Assembly (NCBI GenBank): GCA_036365515.1
Contig: CM070874.1
Coordinates: 19,974,209 to 20,038,208 of the forward strand
Source of the DNA: Torymus aiolomorphi
Taxonomy: Eukaryota > Arthropoda > Insecta > Hymenoptera > Torymidae
Direction of reading: 5' to 3'
Length of the DNA stretch: 64,000 bases
The number at the start of each line of letters is the position of its first letter. The first letter of the stretch is position 1. A model generated the notes under the pieces. The model made no database searches and was not told the DNA's origin. It saw only the letters and a list, made by a program, of their open reading frames with translations. The position numbers and the translations under genes are program-made. Below, one piece after another: positions 56,036 through 64,000 of the stretch.

Positions 56036-56425
56036 TCCAAAACAAAATAGGACTAGACGATGGGAGAGCGCTAAGCAACGTACGAAACAGTTCAGCCAGG
56101 CCCGTATTTCTAACACTCCCTCCCGGGCCTCTCAAGCTGTGTAGCCAGACCAATTGCCTTTTGGTCGGGTTTTTCTCTCCCTCACCATCCTCGGCTCCGT
56201 TTCTTTTCATTTGCTTTCTGCACTACAAACAAAACAAATATTAATAACAGATCATAATTACAAGTTCGAAATTAGTTTAACTAATTTCTTATGTAATTCA
56301 AATGACAGAGACTCACAAGGAAGGTACCCCAAGTGTAAGTCGCCAATTTGGACGATATTGCAATATGTTGTAGTACATTAAAAAATAAGAGACACGTATT
56401 TTTTTTTACGTGCTGATAGACACTT
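56036..56425. other. GC-rich then AT-rich stretch, no gene recognised
   Basis: 56036-56215 has C/T-rich segments (TCTCTCCCTCACC) similar in composition to an LTR; no terminus found. Frames here run into the foldback arm and are not credible. Confidence 0.35.
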
Positions 56426-56429
56426 TAAG

Positions 56430-57000
56430 GGGGTGAAATCTACCCCTAAAGTTCACCCTCAAAAACAGTTTTTTTCAAATATTTCAAAAACGAATGAAGC
56501 TAGTTTAATAAAACCAACGCTAAAAATTTTAAAATAAGAAAGGCTTCAAAACAGCATTATTTTCAATTTTAAGGGTAGCAACCCCTATTTTTTTTTTCAA
56601 GACAACTAAGCTTTTTTCATCATTTTTCAGCTATAAAAATTATAATAAATTATATATCGCCTTAAAACTGATTCCATTTAAAAGAAAATTAAAAAATAAA
56701 GTTCACCTATCTCGTGGTTTTAACCAAAATTATTTTTTAGGGGTAGCTACACCTTATTTTTATTTTGTTCATTATTTCAGAAATAAATAAAGATACCTTA
56801 ATAAAACTAACGCTAAAAATCTTAAAATTAAAAAGGCCATAAATCTGCATAACTTTCAATTTTAAGGGTAGCAACCCCTATTTTTTTAAAGGAAATTAAG
56901 TTTTTTACCAATTTTCAGCTATAAAAATTACAATAAATATATCTCTTTAAAAACCATTCAATTGAAAAGATTGACCATAAAATTTTGACCAATAACACAG
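56430..57000 (+). repeat. ~295-bp direct repeat (two copies)
   Basis: AACGCTAAAAATYTTAAAAT recurs at about 56516 and 56812, followed in each by AATTTTAAGGGTAGCAACCC and TTTTCAGCTATAAAAATTA at matching offsets. AT-rich, non-coding. Confidence 0.75.
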
Positions 57001-57285
57001 ACAAACGCTACGTAATTTTAGTGCTTTCGGGCAATACGAAATACTAATTTATCATTAATTTTGCAAAATTAGTTTGGTTAAACTACTTGTTTAAACGGAT
57101 TATTGTAAAGCTTTTTCGAAAAACTAATTTTGACTTGAATTCCACAAGAAAAGTAACATGTTTATTTAAACTTTTATATGTTGTAGTGAACCAAAAAACA
57201 AAAAATATTCATATTTTTTATCTGTGAATAATACATTTTAAAGGGGTGCAAATCATCCCCGGAAATTCATTATGTTCTTACTTCC
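57001..57285. other. AT-rich flank of BEL/Pao copy 2
   Basis: No feature recognised. The five bases before the LTR are CTTCC (57281-57285), the expected target duplication to look for beyond the right edge. Confidence 0.4.
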
Positions 57286-57603
57286 TGTTCACGACTCAGC
57301 GAGAGCGCCCCCCTATTCCGGCCACAGACACACACGCGAGAGAGTCGCGCCACTCGGCGCTCTCCACGTGTCTCTCTCTACCGCCCCTCCATCTCCAAGA
57401 CGCCTGCCGACGGTGCCTCGCCGCGCCGGCCGGCTCATTCAGACAGTATCACGCGCGACGGCCGAGAGAGAGAGAGCAGCAACATTAATGTACGCTACGA
57501 GGCACAACGGACACGCATTAATAAAGTCTCTTGTCTCCACACGAAACGTCTACTCTTTGTGAACCTCTACAATCCACGATCCAATCACATTCAACACAAA
57601 ACA
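57286..57603 (+). repeat. 5' LTR of BEL/Pao copy 2 (318 bp)
   Basis: Begins TGTTCACGACTCAGCG, aligning with TGTTCGGGATTCAGCG of copy 1, and ends CACAAAACA. AATAAA at 57520-57525. Start chosen by alignment; an alternative TGTTCTTAC start 13 bp upstream is less likely. Confidence 0.8.
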
Positions 57604-57604
57604 T

Positions 57605-57623
57605 TTGGTCCTTCGAGCCGGAT
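57605..57623 (+). promoter_or_regulatory. Primer-binding site matching tRNA-Tyr 3' end (copy 2)
   Basis: TGGTCCTTCGAGCCGGATC, complementary (from memory) to the insect tRNA-Tyr 3' end over nearly its whole length. One base after the LTR. Confidence 0.7.
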
Positions 57624-59152
57624 CGTGGGAGGAAATCTGCAGCAATGGCCACATCAAGGAGGAAAAGTCTTTCTTTCTTCTATGTCTACTCTCGAGTGGC
57701 ATAGGGAAAGCTACCTTTCTCCCATACAAGTACGCATCAAAAGTGTTCGTGGTCGTGAGTGCCGAATAAGTCGCATGTGCCCGCATGCCGACTTCGCGCG
57801 TATGTTGCTGTCTCTCTCTCTCTCGTTATCACGCCGTCGCGCGCGAGTAAGCCTATTACTAAGGCTTACTTGGGGAAATAGCATTCTCAATTGCTATTCT
57901 CCCCATCTCTAAAAACGCCTTGGAGTGCGTCGCTAACGACTCCAAGACATTGTCAAGAGCGTGCGCTGTAAAGCCAGCTCTCGAGTCACCGCGTTCGTAC
58001 GGTGACCGGCAGCCATCTTGTCTTGTAGCCAAGAGCGTGCGCTGTAAAGCCAGCTCTCGAGTCACTGCGCTCGTACGGTGACCGGCAGACCACAAGACTC
58101 GGACAACCAGCGTGCATTGTACACGCTCGGGGTCCACAGCATTTCTCTACGGAGTACCCGCGTGCAGCGTACACGCTACGGGGCTCACATAAGCCAAGTC
58201 ACGTAGTACCCGCGTGCAGCGTACACGCTACGGGGTCTACACACATCAAGTCAGGGTCTACCCACGTGGAGCCTGCTCGCTGCCTCTCCATCAAGCTGCG
58301 CGGTGCTTGCCGTGCATATAGCGAGCTTTCCACGAGGGAAGGAGAGACGTATACAAGAAGACGAAGAACAGGGCGCGCTACGTCCAGGACATCGAATACG
58401 TCTTCACCAAGAGGATTAGGAGGAGGACGAGTCCAACTTCGCCACAGGGGTCGCGCACATCAACGGATCAGAGCTGTTCTCGGACGAGTCCATCTTCTTC
58501 GCATCTATCGTCGATCCGATTGCGCTTGGATACTTCGTCCTAATACTTGGACACACGTATCGTTCCAATTTGTTTATTTAAAAATACTTTTCAACTATTG
58601 TCTAGTCAAATTAGTGCTTTTTTTTCATTTAATGAAAATTTAAATTTAATTGAGATTAATACAATTTGATTGAGTTTGAGTTTATTATAAAATTTATTGT
58701 AATATCTAACTAGTCTTGAGAAATTGAATGCAATTTCGACCTAGCAAATACTTATTTTACTTGCACCTTGCAGTTATACTGCTGCCTGTTGATTCAAATT
58801 TGGACTGCAACTTCGACTGTTGACCCGCACCTGGACGCATCTTCAACAGCTGACTACGTTGCGGAGCTAGCTGCGATCACAACTTCTGCAGTAACTTCAC
58901 TTCAAGTTCTTCACATCAACGCTATGGATCATCAGCTGATTCATCGTGGGAACGAAAGCAGACGCAGTCAACGTCGCGTCGTCAAGCGCATCTCAACTTT
59001 CACTGTAGCATAAGTATTATAACCTAGGTTAAGACTTAGATGTAATTACTCTCACTACTTCTTACTTTACTCTCGAGTGGGTAAGAGTAGTTTACTTAAA
59101 CCTAAGCTCAAATAGTCAAATTCGTTACTAGTCTAATTAACTTGATCTCAAA
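57624..59152 (+). other. Leader (5' UTR) of BEL/Pao copy 2 with repeated modules
   Basis: A 76-bp module starting CAAGAGCGTGCGCTGTAAAG is directly repeated (57954 and 58030). A stem-forming GCGTG(N7)CACGC occurs at 58110-58126, 58160-58176 and 58212-58228. GGACGAGTCC, itself a small palindrome, occurs near 58426 and 58482. The same kinds of module occur in copy 1. They could serve packaging, dimerisation or translation; none is shown. Frames in this region are not genes. Confidence 0.65.
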
Positions 59153-62100
59153 ATGGAGGGACTACATACTAGACAGTTGTTACTCCAAGCTAAAATTACA
59201 AACTCCTTTAAAAATTTCAAATTTAAGGGTAAAGATAACATGACGGAAGGTTACGCGGAATCATGTCTCGCCGGCCTTGAAGCGAATTATGCGACTTTTC
59301 AGTTACATCACGAGTCAATTCTGAACCTCGAGGCTCTTGATATAAATCATGCCTATTTCTCAACTAAGCTCTGTGATTTGGTTGAGGATAGTTTTTATGT
59401 CCGCCGAGGAGAATTTCTTGATTACTTAAAAACTATTAGAACAAGAGTTGCCAATCAAGGCCCCTCCAACTCGAATGTTGCCCCAGTTGCGACAAATCCT
59501 GCTCATGTAACTAACGTTTCGTTTCAATCTTTACCGAAGGTAGATTTACCAAAGTTTTCGGGGAAATTCTCTGATTGGGAGAACTTTAGGGATGTCTTTC
59601 GTTCGGTCATACATCGTCGCGAAGACTTAACGCCTGTTCTAAAATTACATTATATTCGCACTCACCTTACAAGTGAAGCACTTGAGAAAATTAAATCTCT
59701 CCCTATTTCGGGCGATAATTATGAACGTGCTTGGACAGCCTTGATCGAATATTACGAAAATCAACGTCGCATTGTTAGTTCTCACATATCAGAAATCTTC
59801 TCGGTTAAGCCGATGAAGTCAGATACTTCATCAGAAGTTAAACGCGTGTATAGGGAAATCTTCAATCCCATTGCTAGTTTAACCTCTCTTAACAGAGTTG
59901 CTCAATTAGGTAGTGATTTAATCGTTCACATTGCGTTAAATCGGCTTGATTTAAATACAAGAAAGGAATGGGAAAGACACTTAGGGGATAGTGTCGATTC
60001 CCCCACATTGGAACAACTTCAAGCTTTTCTTCGAAGTCAAACCCTCACTCTAGAAGCCATCGAAGCTGGTACTAGATCGTCCTCAACAAATAATTCAAAA
60101 ACTCAAACCTCTAATTCAAAACCTCGCAAATCAGAGCATGACAATGCTCAGTCGGTTTATTCTCATCAGACTTCTCCGACGAATCCCTCAAAGAAGAAAT
60201 GTTCATTTTGTAATCAATCTCATTTTACAAATCGATGTGAACGGTTTCTCAATAAAACGGTTCCTGAACGAAAGGGATTAATTAAATCTTCAAACCTTTG
60301 TTACAATTGTTTAGGGACGCACAACGTTAAAAATTGTACTTCCACCTATCGATGCTTTCTTTGTAAAGCTAAGCATCACACCATGGTGCACTCTGACAAC
60401 AATCAAGCAATCAGTTCGTTGCAGACTGATCAGATTGACTCAGCGACCAGCACCTCTAGCCCCAACTGTGGCAATTTCGTCATCACAAAAGTTGATGACA
60501 AACCTGCTTCTCAAGCTTTCATCACAAAAGTTGATGACAAACCTGCTTCTCAAGCTTTCATCACAAAAGTTGATGACAAACCTGCTTCTCAAGCTTTCAT
60601 CACAAAAGTTGATGATAAACCTGCTTCTCAAGCAGTCTCCCTCAATAGTGGAGAAAGTACTAATTGTACAGGAGTACTTTTAGCTACCGCTAGGGTTAAC
60701 GCCCTTGGTCCTAACGGAACCAAAATTCAACTGCGTGCGCTGATTGACCCTGGATCTCAAATCTCACTTGTTACACAAGCTATGTGTAACTTGCTATCTC
60801 TAAATTGTAGAACCAGTCACACGCACATCCAAGGTATAGGTGAAAAGACAGCTGCTGTTTCTTCTAAAGTTGCTCGTCTTACTATACAACCGCATTTCGA
60901 TTCAACTTTCTCCTTGGAAGTTGATGGCATTGTTTTGCCAAAACTCTCGTCGTATAAGCCTCCCGTCTTAAGGGGTAATACAAATTTCGAATACTTAAGA
61001 GGGCTGCAACTAGCAGACCCCAAGTATCTCGAACCTTCACGTATCGATATTCTACTCGGTGCTAGCGCTTATGCGCAAATCATTGAAAATCAAATTGTTA
61101 AGGGCCAAAGTCTTCAGCCGATAGCACTTAGTTCCAAACTTGGATGGCTCTTGACAGGTAATCTCGCATTCACAACTCCAGAAATAGGGCTAGATTCAAT
61201 ATCCCTTCATTGCTCAAATACCTGCGAGCAAAAAGCCAAACTATTGGAGCTCGTACAAGATTTTTGGAGGGCGGAGGAGATAGTCAATGACAAAAAATCT
61301 TACTCGCCAGACGAACAAGTCTGCGAGGAATTTTATCAAAAATCAACTCGTCAAGATGAAACAGGGCAATATATTGTAAGCCTACCCTGGAAAAATTGTG
61401 ACCAGTTGAGCTCTGCTCATCTCGAGAAATCTCATTCAGCCGCATTACGCGCACTCACTCGTCTAGAATCAAACTTCGCTAAAGACGAGAAACTCAAAAT
61501 AGCTTATACAGAATTCATGAAGGAATACATTGACTTAGGTCACATGTCTCTCTCTTCAAATTCTGATTCATTTTCGAACAACTCTCAAGCCTTCTTACCA
61601 CATCATGGTGTTTGGAAGGAAACTAGTACGACTACCAAATTACGTACTGTGTTTAATGGCTCGAGTAAAACCAAGTCAGGTGTCTCGGTCAACGATCTTC
61701 TACACGTTGGACCAAATCTACTTCAAAATCCCGTCGCTTTGATCTGTGCCTGGCGTAGGTATAAGATCGCTCTATCAGCTGACGTGGAGAAAATGTTCAG
61801 GCAGATTGGTGTCGAGCAATGTGATCAACCCTTTCAGTCGATTTTATGGCGTTTTGACAAGAGTGAACCCATTCAAACTTATCGATTGACAACAGTGACG
61901 TATGGCTTGGCATGTTCGCCTTTTCTAGCCATACGCACGCTACTGAAATTAGCCGAAGATTATGGCAAAAATCACCCGATCGCAGCTGAAGCTGTTCGTT
62001 CAGAAATGTATTCTGATAATGTGTTGTCTGGAGCACACTCTCTTGAAGAAGCACTGCAGAAACAAGATGAGCTGGTTCAACTCTTTAAGCAGGGTCATCT

Positions 62101-63601
62101 TAATCGACGAAAGTGGACTTCGAATAACTCTGAAGTGCTTTCCTTCCTACCCTCGAATATGTTAGCTGCAGATACGATATCTTTATTTGCTTCAGAAACA
62201 TCTGTACCTATTCTAGGTATAGATTGGCAACCTAACACAGACTATTTTAGTTTTCAGATCGAGAATTCCCCCTTGGAACTACCATTTACTAAACGTTCAG
62301 TTCTTTCGAGAATTGCTCGGATCTTTGATCCTTTGGGATGGTTAGCGCCTGTAGTGATCACTGCAAAAATTATTATGCAATCGCTATGGATTCTAAAGGT
62401 TAGTTGGGATGAGGATCTTCCTTCGGAAACTTCTAATCGTTGGCAAAACTGGTTACAAGATCTTCCTTCGATCTCAGAGATCAAAATCCCTCGCTGGAGT
62501 GGATACACACCTCACTGTGAACTTCAGTGTGAACTTCTCGAAATACACGGATTCGCAGACGCATCCAAATTTGCGTATGGTGCTGTAGTCTACCTGCGCT
62601 TAATTCAAGACAAAAAGGTACTTGTCACCCTTCAAGTGGCTAAAACGCGAGTAGCCCCGCTTAAAACTCTAAGCATACCTCGCTTAGAACTGTGCGCTGC
62701 GTTGCTACTTGCTCGTTTGGTGCAAACTTTCATCGAATCATTCCCTATTAAGATCGCAAGTATTCATCTATGGTCAGACTCGGCAGATGTCCTCTTTTGG
62801 TTAAAGGATCACCCATCTCGATGGGGTGTTTTTGTAGCTAACAGGTGTTCGGAAATTCACACTCTATTACCTGAAGCCTATTGGCACCATGTGCTCGTTA
62901 TATCACGAGGTATTGAGCCTTCAAAACTAGCCTCACATCGCTTATGGCGGCAAGGCCCCTCCTGGCTCTCTGATAATCATGAACCTTGGTCGAGCTCTCA
63001 TGACGAGCTCAACTTTACCGTAAATAGTTTGAATTTTCAACCTAATTACACTCTAGTCGCAAGTAAGAGCACTCCAAATTCTGTTGAGACCACTCTAGAA
63101 ATTTGGAGCCTTATTAATAATTACTCTTTGTTAGATAAATTGTTACGGATGGCTTCGTATTGCTTTCGTTTCATTAATCGAGTCTGCTCGAAAATGGAGC
63201 GTGCGACATCTTCAAATTTAGGTGTTAGCTTTATCTCTGTTCTTCAATCCCTACTATGCCAAGACTCTTCGAGTTCAAAAGAGGTCAGCGCTAGTGAGAT
63301 TGAGAACAGCAAACTTTGTTTGATCTACCTAATTCAGAAAGCCTATTTTAAGTTTGATATTTATCAGTTAGCAAGGACAGGTAAACTTTCGGCTAAAAGC
63401 CCGCTGTCACCGCTAAACCCCATGATAAAAAATCATTTACTCAGGGTGGGCGGTCGACTCTCTCACTCTCTTCTCGAAGAAGATGCTAAGCATCCTCTTA
63501 TTTTACCTGCTAAGTGTCACTTTACTACTTTATTAATCAGGGACGCTCACCAACGTACGCTTCATGGTGGTGTTCAGTTAACCCTTGCTACACTCAGATG
63601 A
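59153..63601 (+). CDS. BEL/Pao gag-pol polyprotein, 1482 codons, truncated at the integrase by a TGA
   Basis: Encodes capsid and replication enzymes of a BEL/Pao retroelement. Residues ~125-290 are a DUF1759-type gag (KVDLPKFSGKFSDWENF). Zinc knuckles are CX2CX3HX4C at 350-362 and 383-395, with an extra CX2CX3HH at 401-409. A 13-residue unit ITKVDDKPASQAF repeats four times (444-494). The aspartic protease DPGS motif is near 532. Reverse transcriptase has LSADVEKMF (~873) and YSDN (953-956) where BEL/Pao normally has YVDD. RNase H has GFADAS (~1136); a 7-codon in-frame gap near 1246 removes the DNPSD motif present in copy 1. The integrase zinc-binding segment begins near 1445 and stops at TGA 63599-63601, where copy 1 has TGT. 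Start ATG chosen because copy 1 shares its context. Confidence 0.85.
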   Translation: MEGLHTRQLLLQAKITNSFKNFKFKGKDNMTEGYAESCLAGLEANYATFQLHHESILNLEALDINHAYFSTKLCDLVEDSFYVRRGEFLDYLKTIRTRVANQGPSNSNVAPVATNPAHVTNVSFQSLPKVDLPKFSGKFSDWENFRDVFRSVIHRREDLTPVLKLHYIRTHLTSEALEKIKSLPISGDNYERAWTALIEYYENQRRIVSSHISEIFSVKPMKSDTSSEVKRVYREIFNPIASLTSLNRVAQLGSDLIVHIALNRLDLNTRKEWERHLGDSVDSPTLEQLQAFLRSQTLTLEAIEAGTRSSSTNNSKTQTSNSKPRKSEHDNAQSVYSHQTSPTNPSKKKCSFCNQSHFTNRCERFLNKTVPERKGLIKSSNLCYNCLGTHNVKNCTSTYRCFLCKAKHHTMVHSDNNQAISSLQTDQIDSATSTSSPNCGNFVITKVDDKPASQAFITKVDDKPASQAFITKVDDKPASQAFITKVDDKPASQAVSLNSGESTNCTGVLLATARVNALGPNGTKIQLRALIDPGSQISLVTQAMCNLLSLNCRTSHTHIQGIGEKTAAVSSKVARLTIQPHFDSTFSLEVDGIVLPKLSSYKPPVLRGNTNFEYLRGLQLADPKYLEPSRIDILLGASAYAQIIENQIVKGQSLQPIALSSKLGWLLTGNLAFTTPEIGLDSISLHCSNTCEQKAKLLELVQDFWRAEEIVNDKKSYSPDEQVCEEFYQKSTRQDETGQYIVSLPWKNCDQLSSAHLEKSHSAALRALTRLESNFAKDEKLKIAYTEFMKEYIDLGHMSLSSNSDSFSNNSQAFLPHHGVWKETSTTTKLRTVFNGSSKTKSGVSVNDLLHVGPNLLQNPVALICAWRRYKIALSADVEKMFRQIGVEQCDQPFQSILWRFDKSEPIQTYRLTTVTYGLACSPFLAIRTLLKLAEDYGKNHPIAAEAVRSEMYSDNVLSGAHSLEEALQKQDELVQLFKQGHLNRRKWTSNNSEVLSFLPSNMLAADTISLFASETSVPILGIDWQPNTDYFSFQIENSPLELPFTKRSVLSRIARIFDPLGWLAPVVITAKIIMQSLWILKVSWDEDLPSETSNRWQNWLQDLPSISEIKIPRWSGYTPHCELQCELLEIHGFADASKFAYGAVVYLRLIQDKKVLVTLQVAKTRVAPLKTLSIPRLELCAALLLARLVQTFIESFPIKIASIHLWSDSADVLFWLKDHPSRWGVFVANRCSEIHTLLPEAYWHHVLVISRGIEPSKLASHRLWRQGPSWLSDNHEPWSSSHDELNFTVNSLNFQPNYTLVASKSTPNSVETTLEIWSLINNYSLLDKLLRMASYCFRFINRVCSKMERATSSNLGVSFISVLQSLLCQDSSSSKEVSASEIENSKLCLIYLIQKAYFKFDIYQLARTGKLSAKSPLSPLNPMIKNHLLRVGGRLSHSLLEEDAKHPLILPAKCHFTTLLIRDAHQRTLHGGVQLTLATLR
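60481..60636 (+). repeat. Four near-perfect 39-bp tandem units in gag-pol
   Basis: ATCACAAAAGTTGATGACAA starts each unit. The units keep the frame and sit between the last zinc motif and the protease. Copy 1 has no such expansion at the matching place (about 33955). Confidence 0.9.
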
Positions 63602-64000
63602 CGATACTGGATTGTTAAGGGACGAGCTGAAGTTAAAAGAGTCATCAGAGAGTACTACTTGCTCTCGCTATGCTGCGCGAGTGCCCTCCCAATTAATGGG
63701 CGAATTACCCAAAGCTCGTGTTTATCAGTCGTCACCTTTCGAACGCTCTGGCGTCGATTACGCCGGGACTATTCATCTGCGTCTCACTAAATCTAGAGGT
63801 AAAGGCACGATGAAAGGTTATATTGCCATCTTCATTTGTATGGCCACCAGAGCCGTTCATATTGAGGTAGTTGAGGATTATTCAAGTGAGGCGTTCATCG
63901 CCGCTTTTCATCGTTTCACGGCTCGTCGAGGTCATTGCAAGGAGTTATACTCTGACCAAGGTACTAACTTCGTCGGGGCAGATGTTCAACTAAGACAGAT
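63602..64000 (+). pseudogene. BEL/Pao integrase region of copy 2 (out of frame)
   Basis: After the TGA the zinc-binding region degrades (copy 1 CLTCSRQAA-type region is altered near 63650), and from 63681 the integrase core continues in a different frame with ERSGVDYAG, GYIAIFICMATRAVHIEV and ELYSDQGTNFVGAD. So a stop and at least one frameshift separate it from the upstream frame. The first two catalytic Asp of the DDE core remain visible. The region continues beyond the window. Confidence 0.8.

Larger units (their letters stand above)
57286..64000 (+). mobile_element. BEL/Pao LTR retrotransposon, copy 2 (runs off right edge)
   Basis: 5' LTR, tRNA-Tyr-type primer site, 1.5-kb leader, and a nearly continuous gag-pol. 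The 3' part and 3' LTR lie outside the window. Much better preserved than copy 1. Confidence 0.9.

Overview
The window reads as repeat-packed arthropod DNA, most likely insect. A hymenopteran is my best guess, from the mix of long-terminal-inverted-repeat mariner/Tc1 relatives, BEL/Pao retroelements and Helitrons; that is inference, not proof. I find no convincing host gene, no tRNA or rRNA gene and no CRISPR. Almost every base belongs to a mobile element, a foldback (palindromic) element, a satellite or a microsatellite. GC-rich islands are LTRs or retroelement leaders; the rest is AT-rich.

Left third (1-24635). A minus-strand LTR retroelement runs off the left edge (LTR 397-1473, primer site 377-394). 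Next is a mariner/Tc1-superfamily element with very long inverted ends (1501-6788) and a dead transposase, split by a 1742-bp solo LTR with a perfect GTTCA target duplication. A 1.5-kb foldback with a 119-bp tandem core (7276-8786), (TA)n islands, a Helitron 3' end (9734), a 105-125-bp tandem family (10320-11450) and a GGAAGCTT-rich tract (11700-12770) follow. Then comes a 6.5-kb inverted structure (12788-19260) carrying two opposed decayed copies of one uncharacterised gene. A 3.0-kb long-TIR element with an intact 352-aa transposase (19825-22862) and a 1.4-kb foldback (23139-24524) complete this part.

Middle (24636-45900). A Helitron remnant with a Pif1-type helicase pseudogene is interrupted by a 1.1-kb solo LTR. 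Then come a TTAA-flanked foldback (28204-28948), a minisatellite, a second Helitron fragment, and a complete but decayed BEL/Pao element (30714-38383, TSD TTCAT) inserted into a ~120-bp tandem array. A 260-bp hairpin element follows, then a PIN/XPG-like pseudogene (40620-42570) that holds a poly(A)-tailed insertion with a 14-bp target duplication, and a full-length dead mariner (43505-44787).

Right third (45900-64000). A ~152-bp satellite array (46060-52790) is interrupted by a second copy of the first long-TIR element (47802-51159). After it come a foldback (52945-53505), a hAT-type MITE with an 8-bp TSD (53679-54166), a 1.4-kb foldback (54640-56035), a ~295-bp direct repeat, and a second BEL/Pao element (57286 to the right edge). 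The second BEL/Pao has a 1482-codon gag-pol frame, broken at the integrase.

Nothing here works as a host pathway. The common theme is nested insertion, with insertion order readable from the target duplications, and an unusually high density of long self-complementary sequences, which makes the locus a plausible source of hairpin small RNAs.
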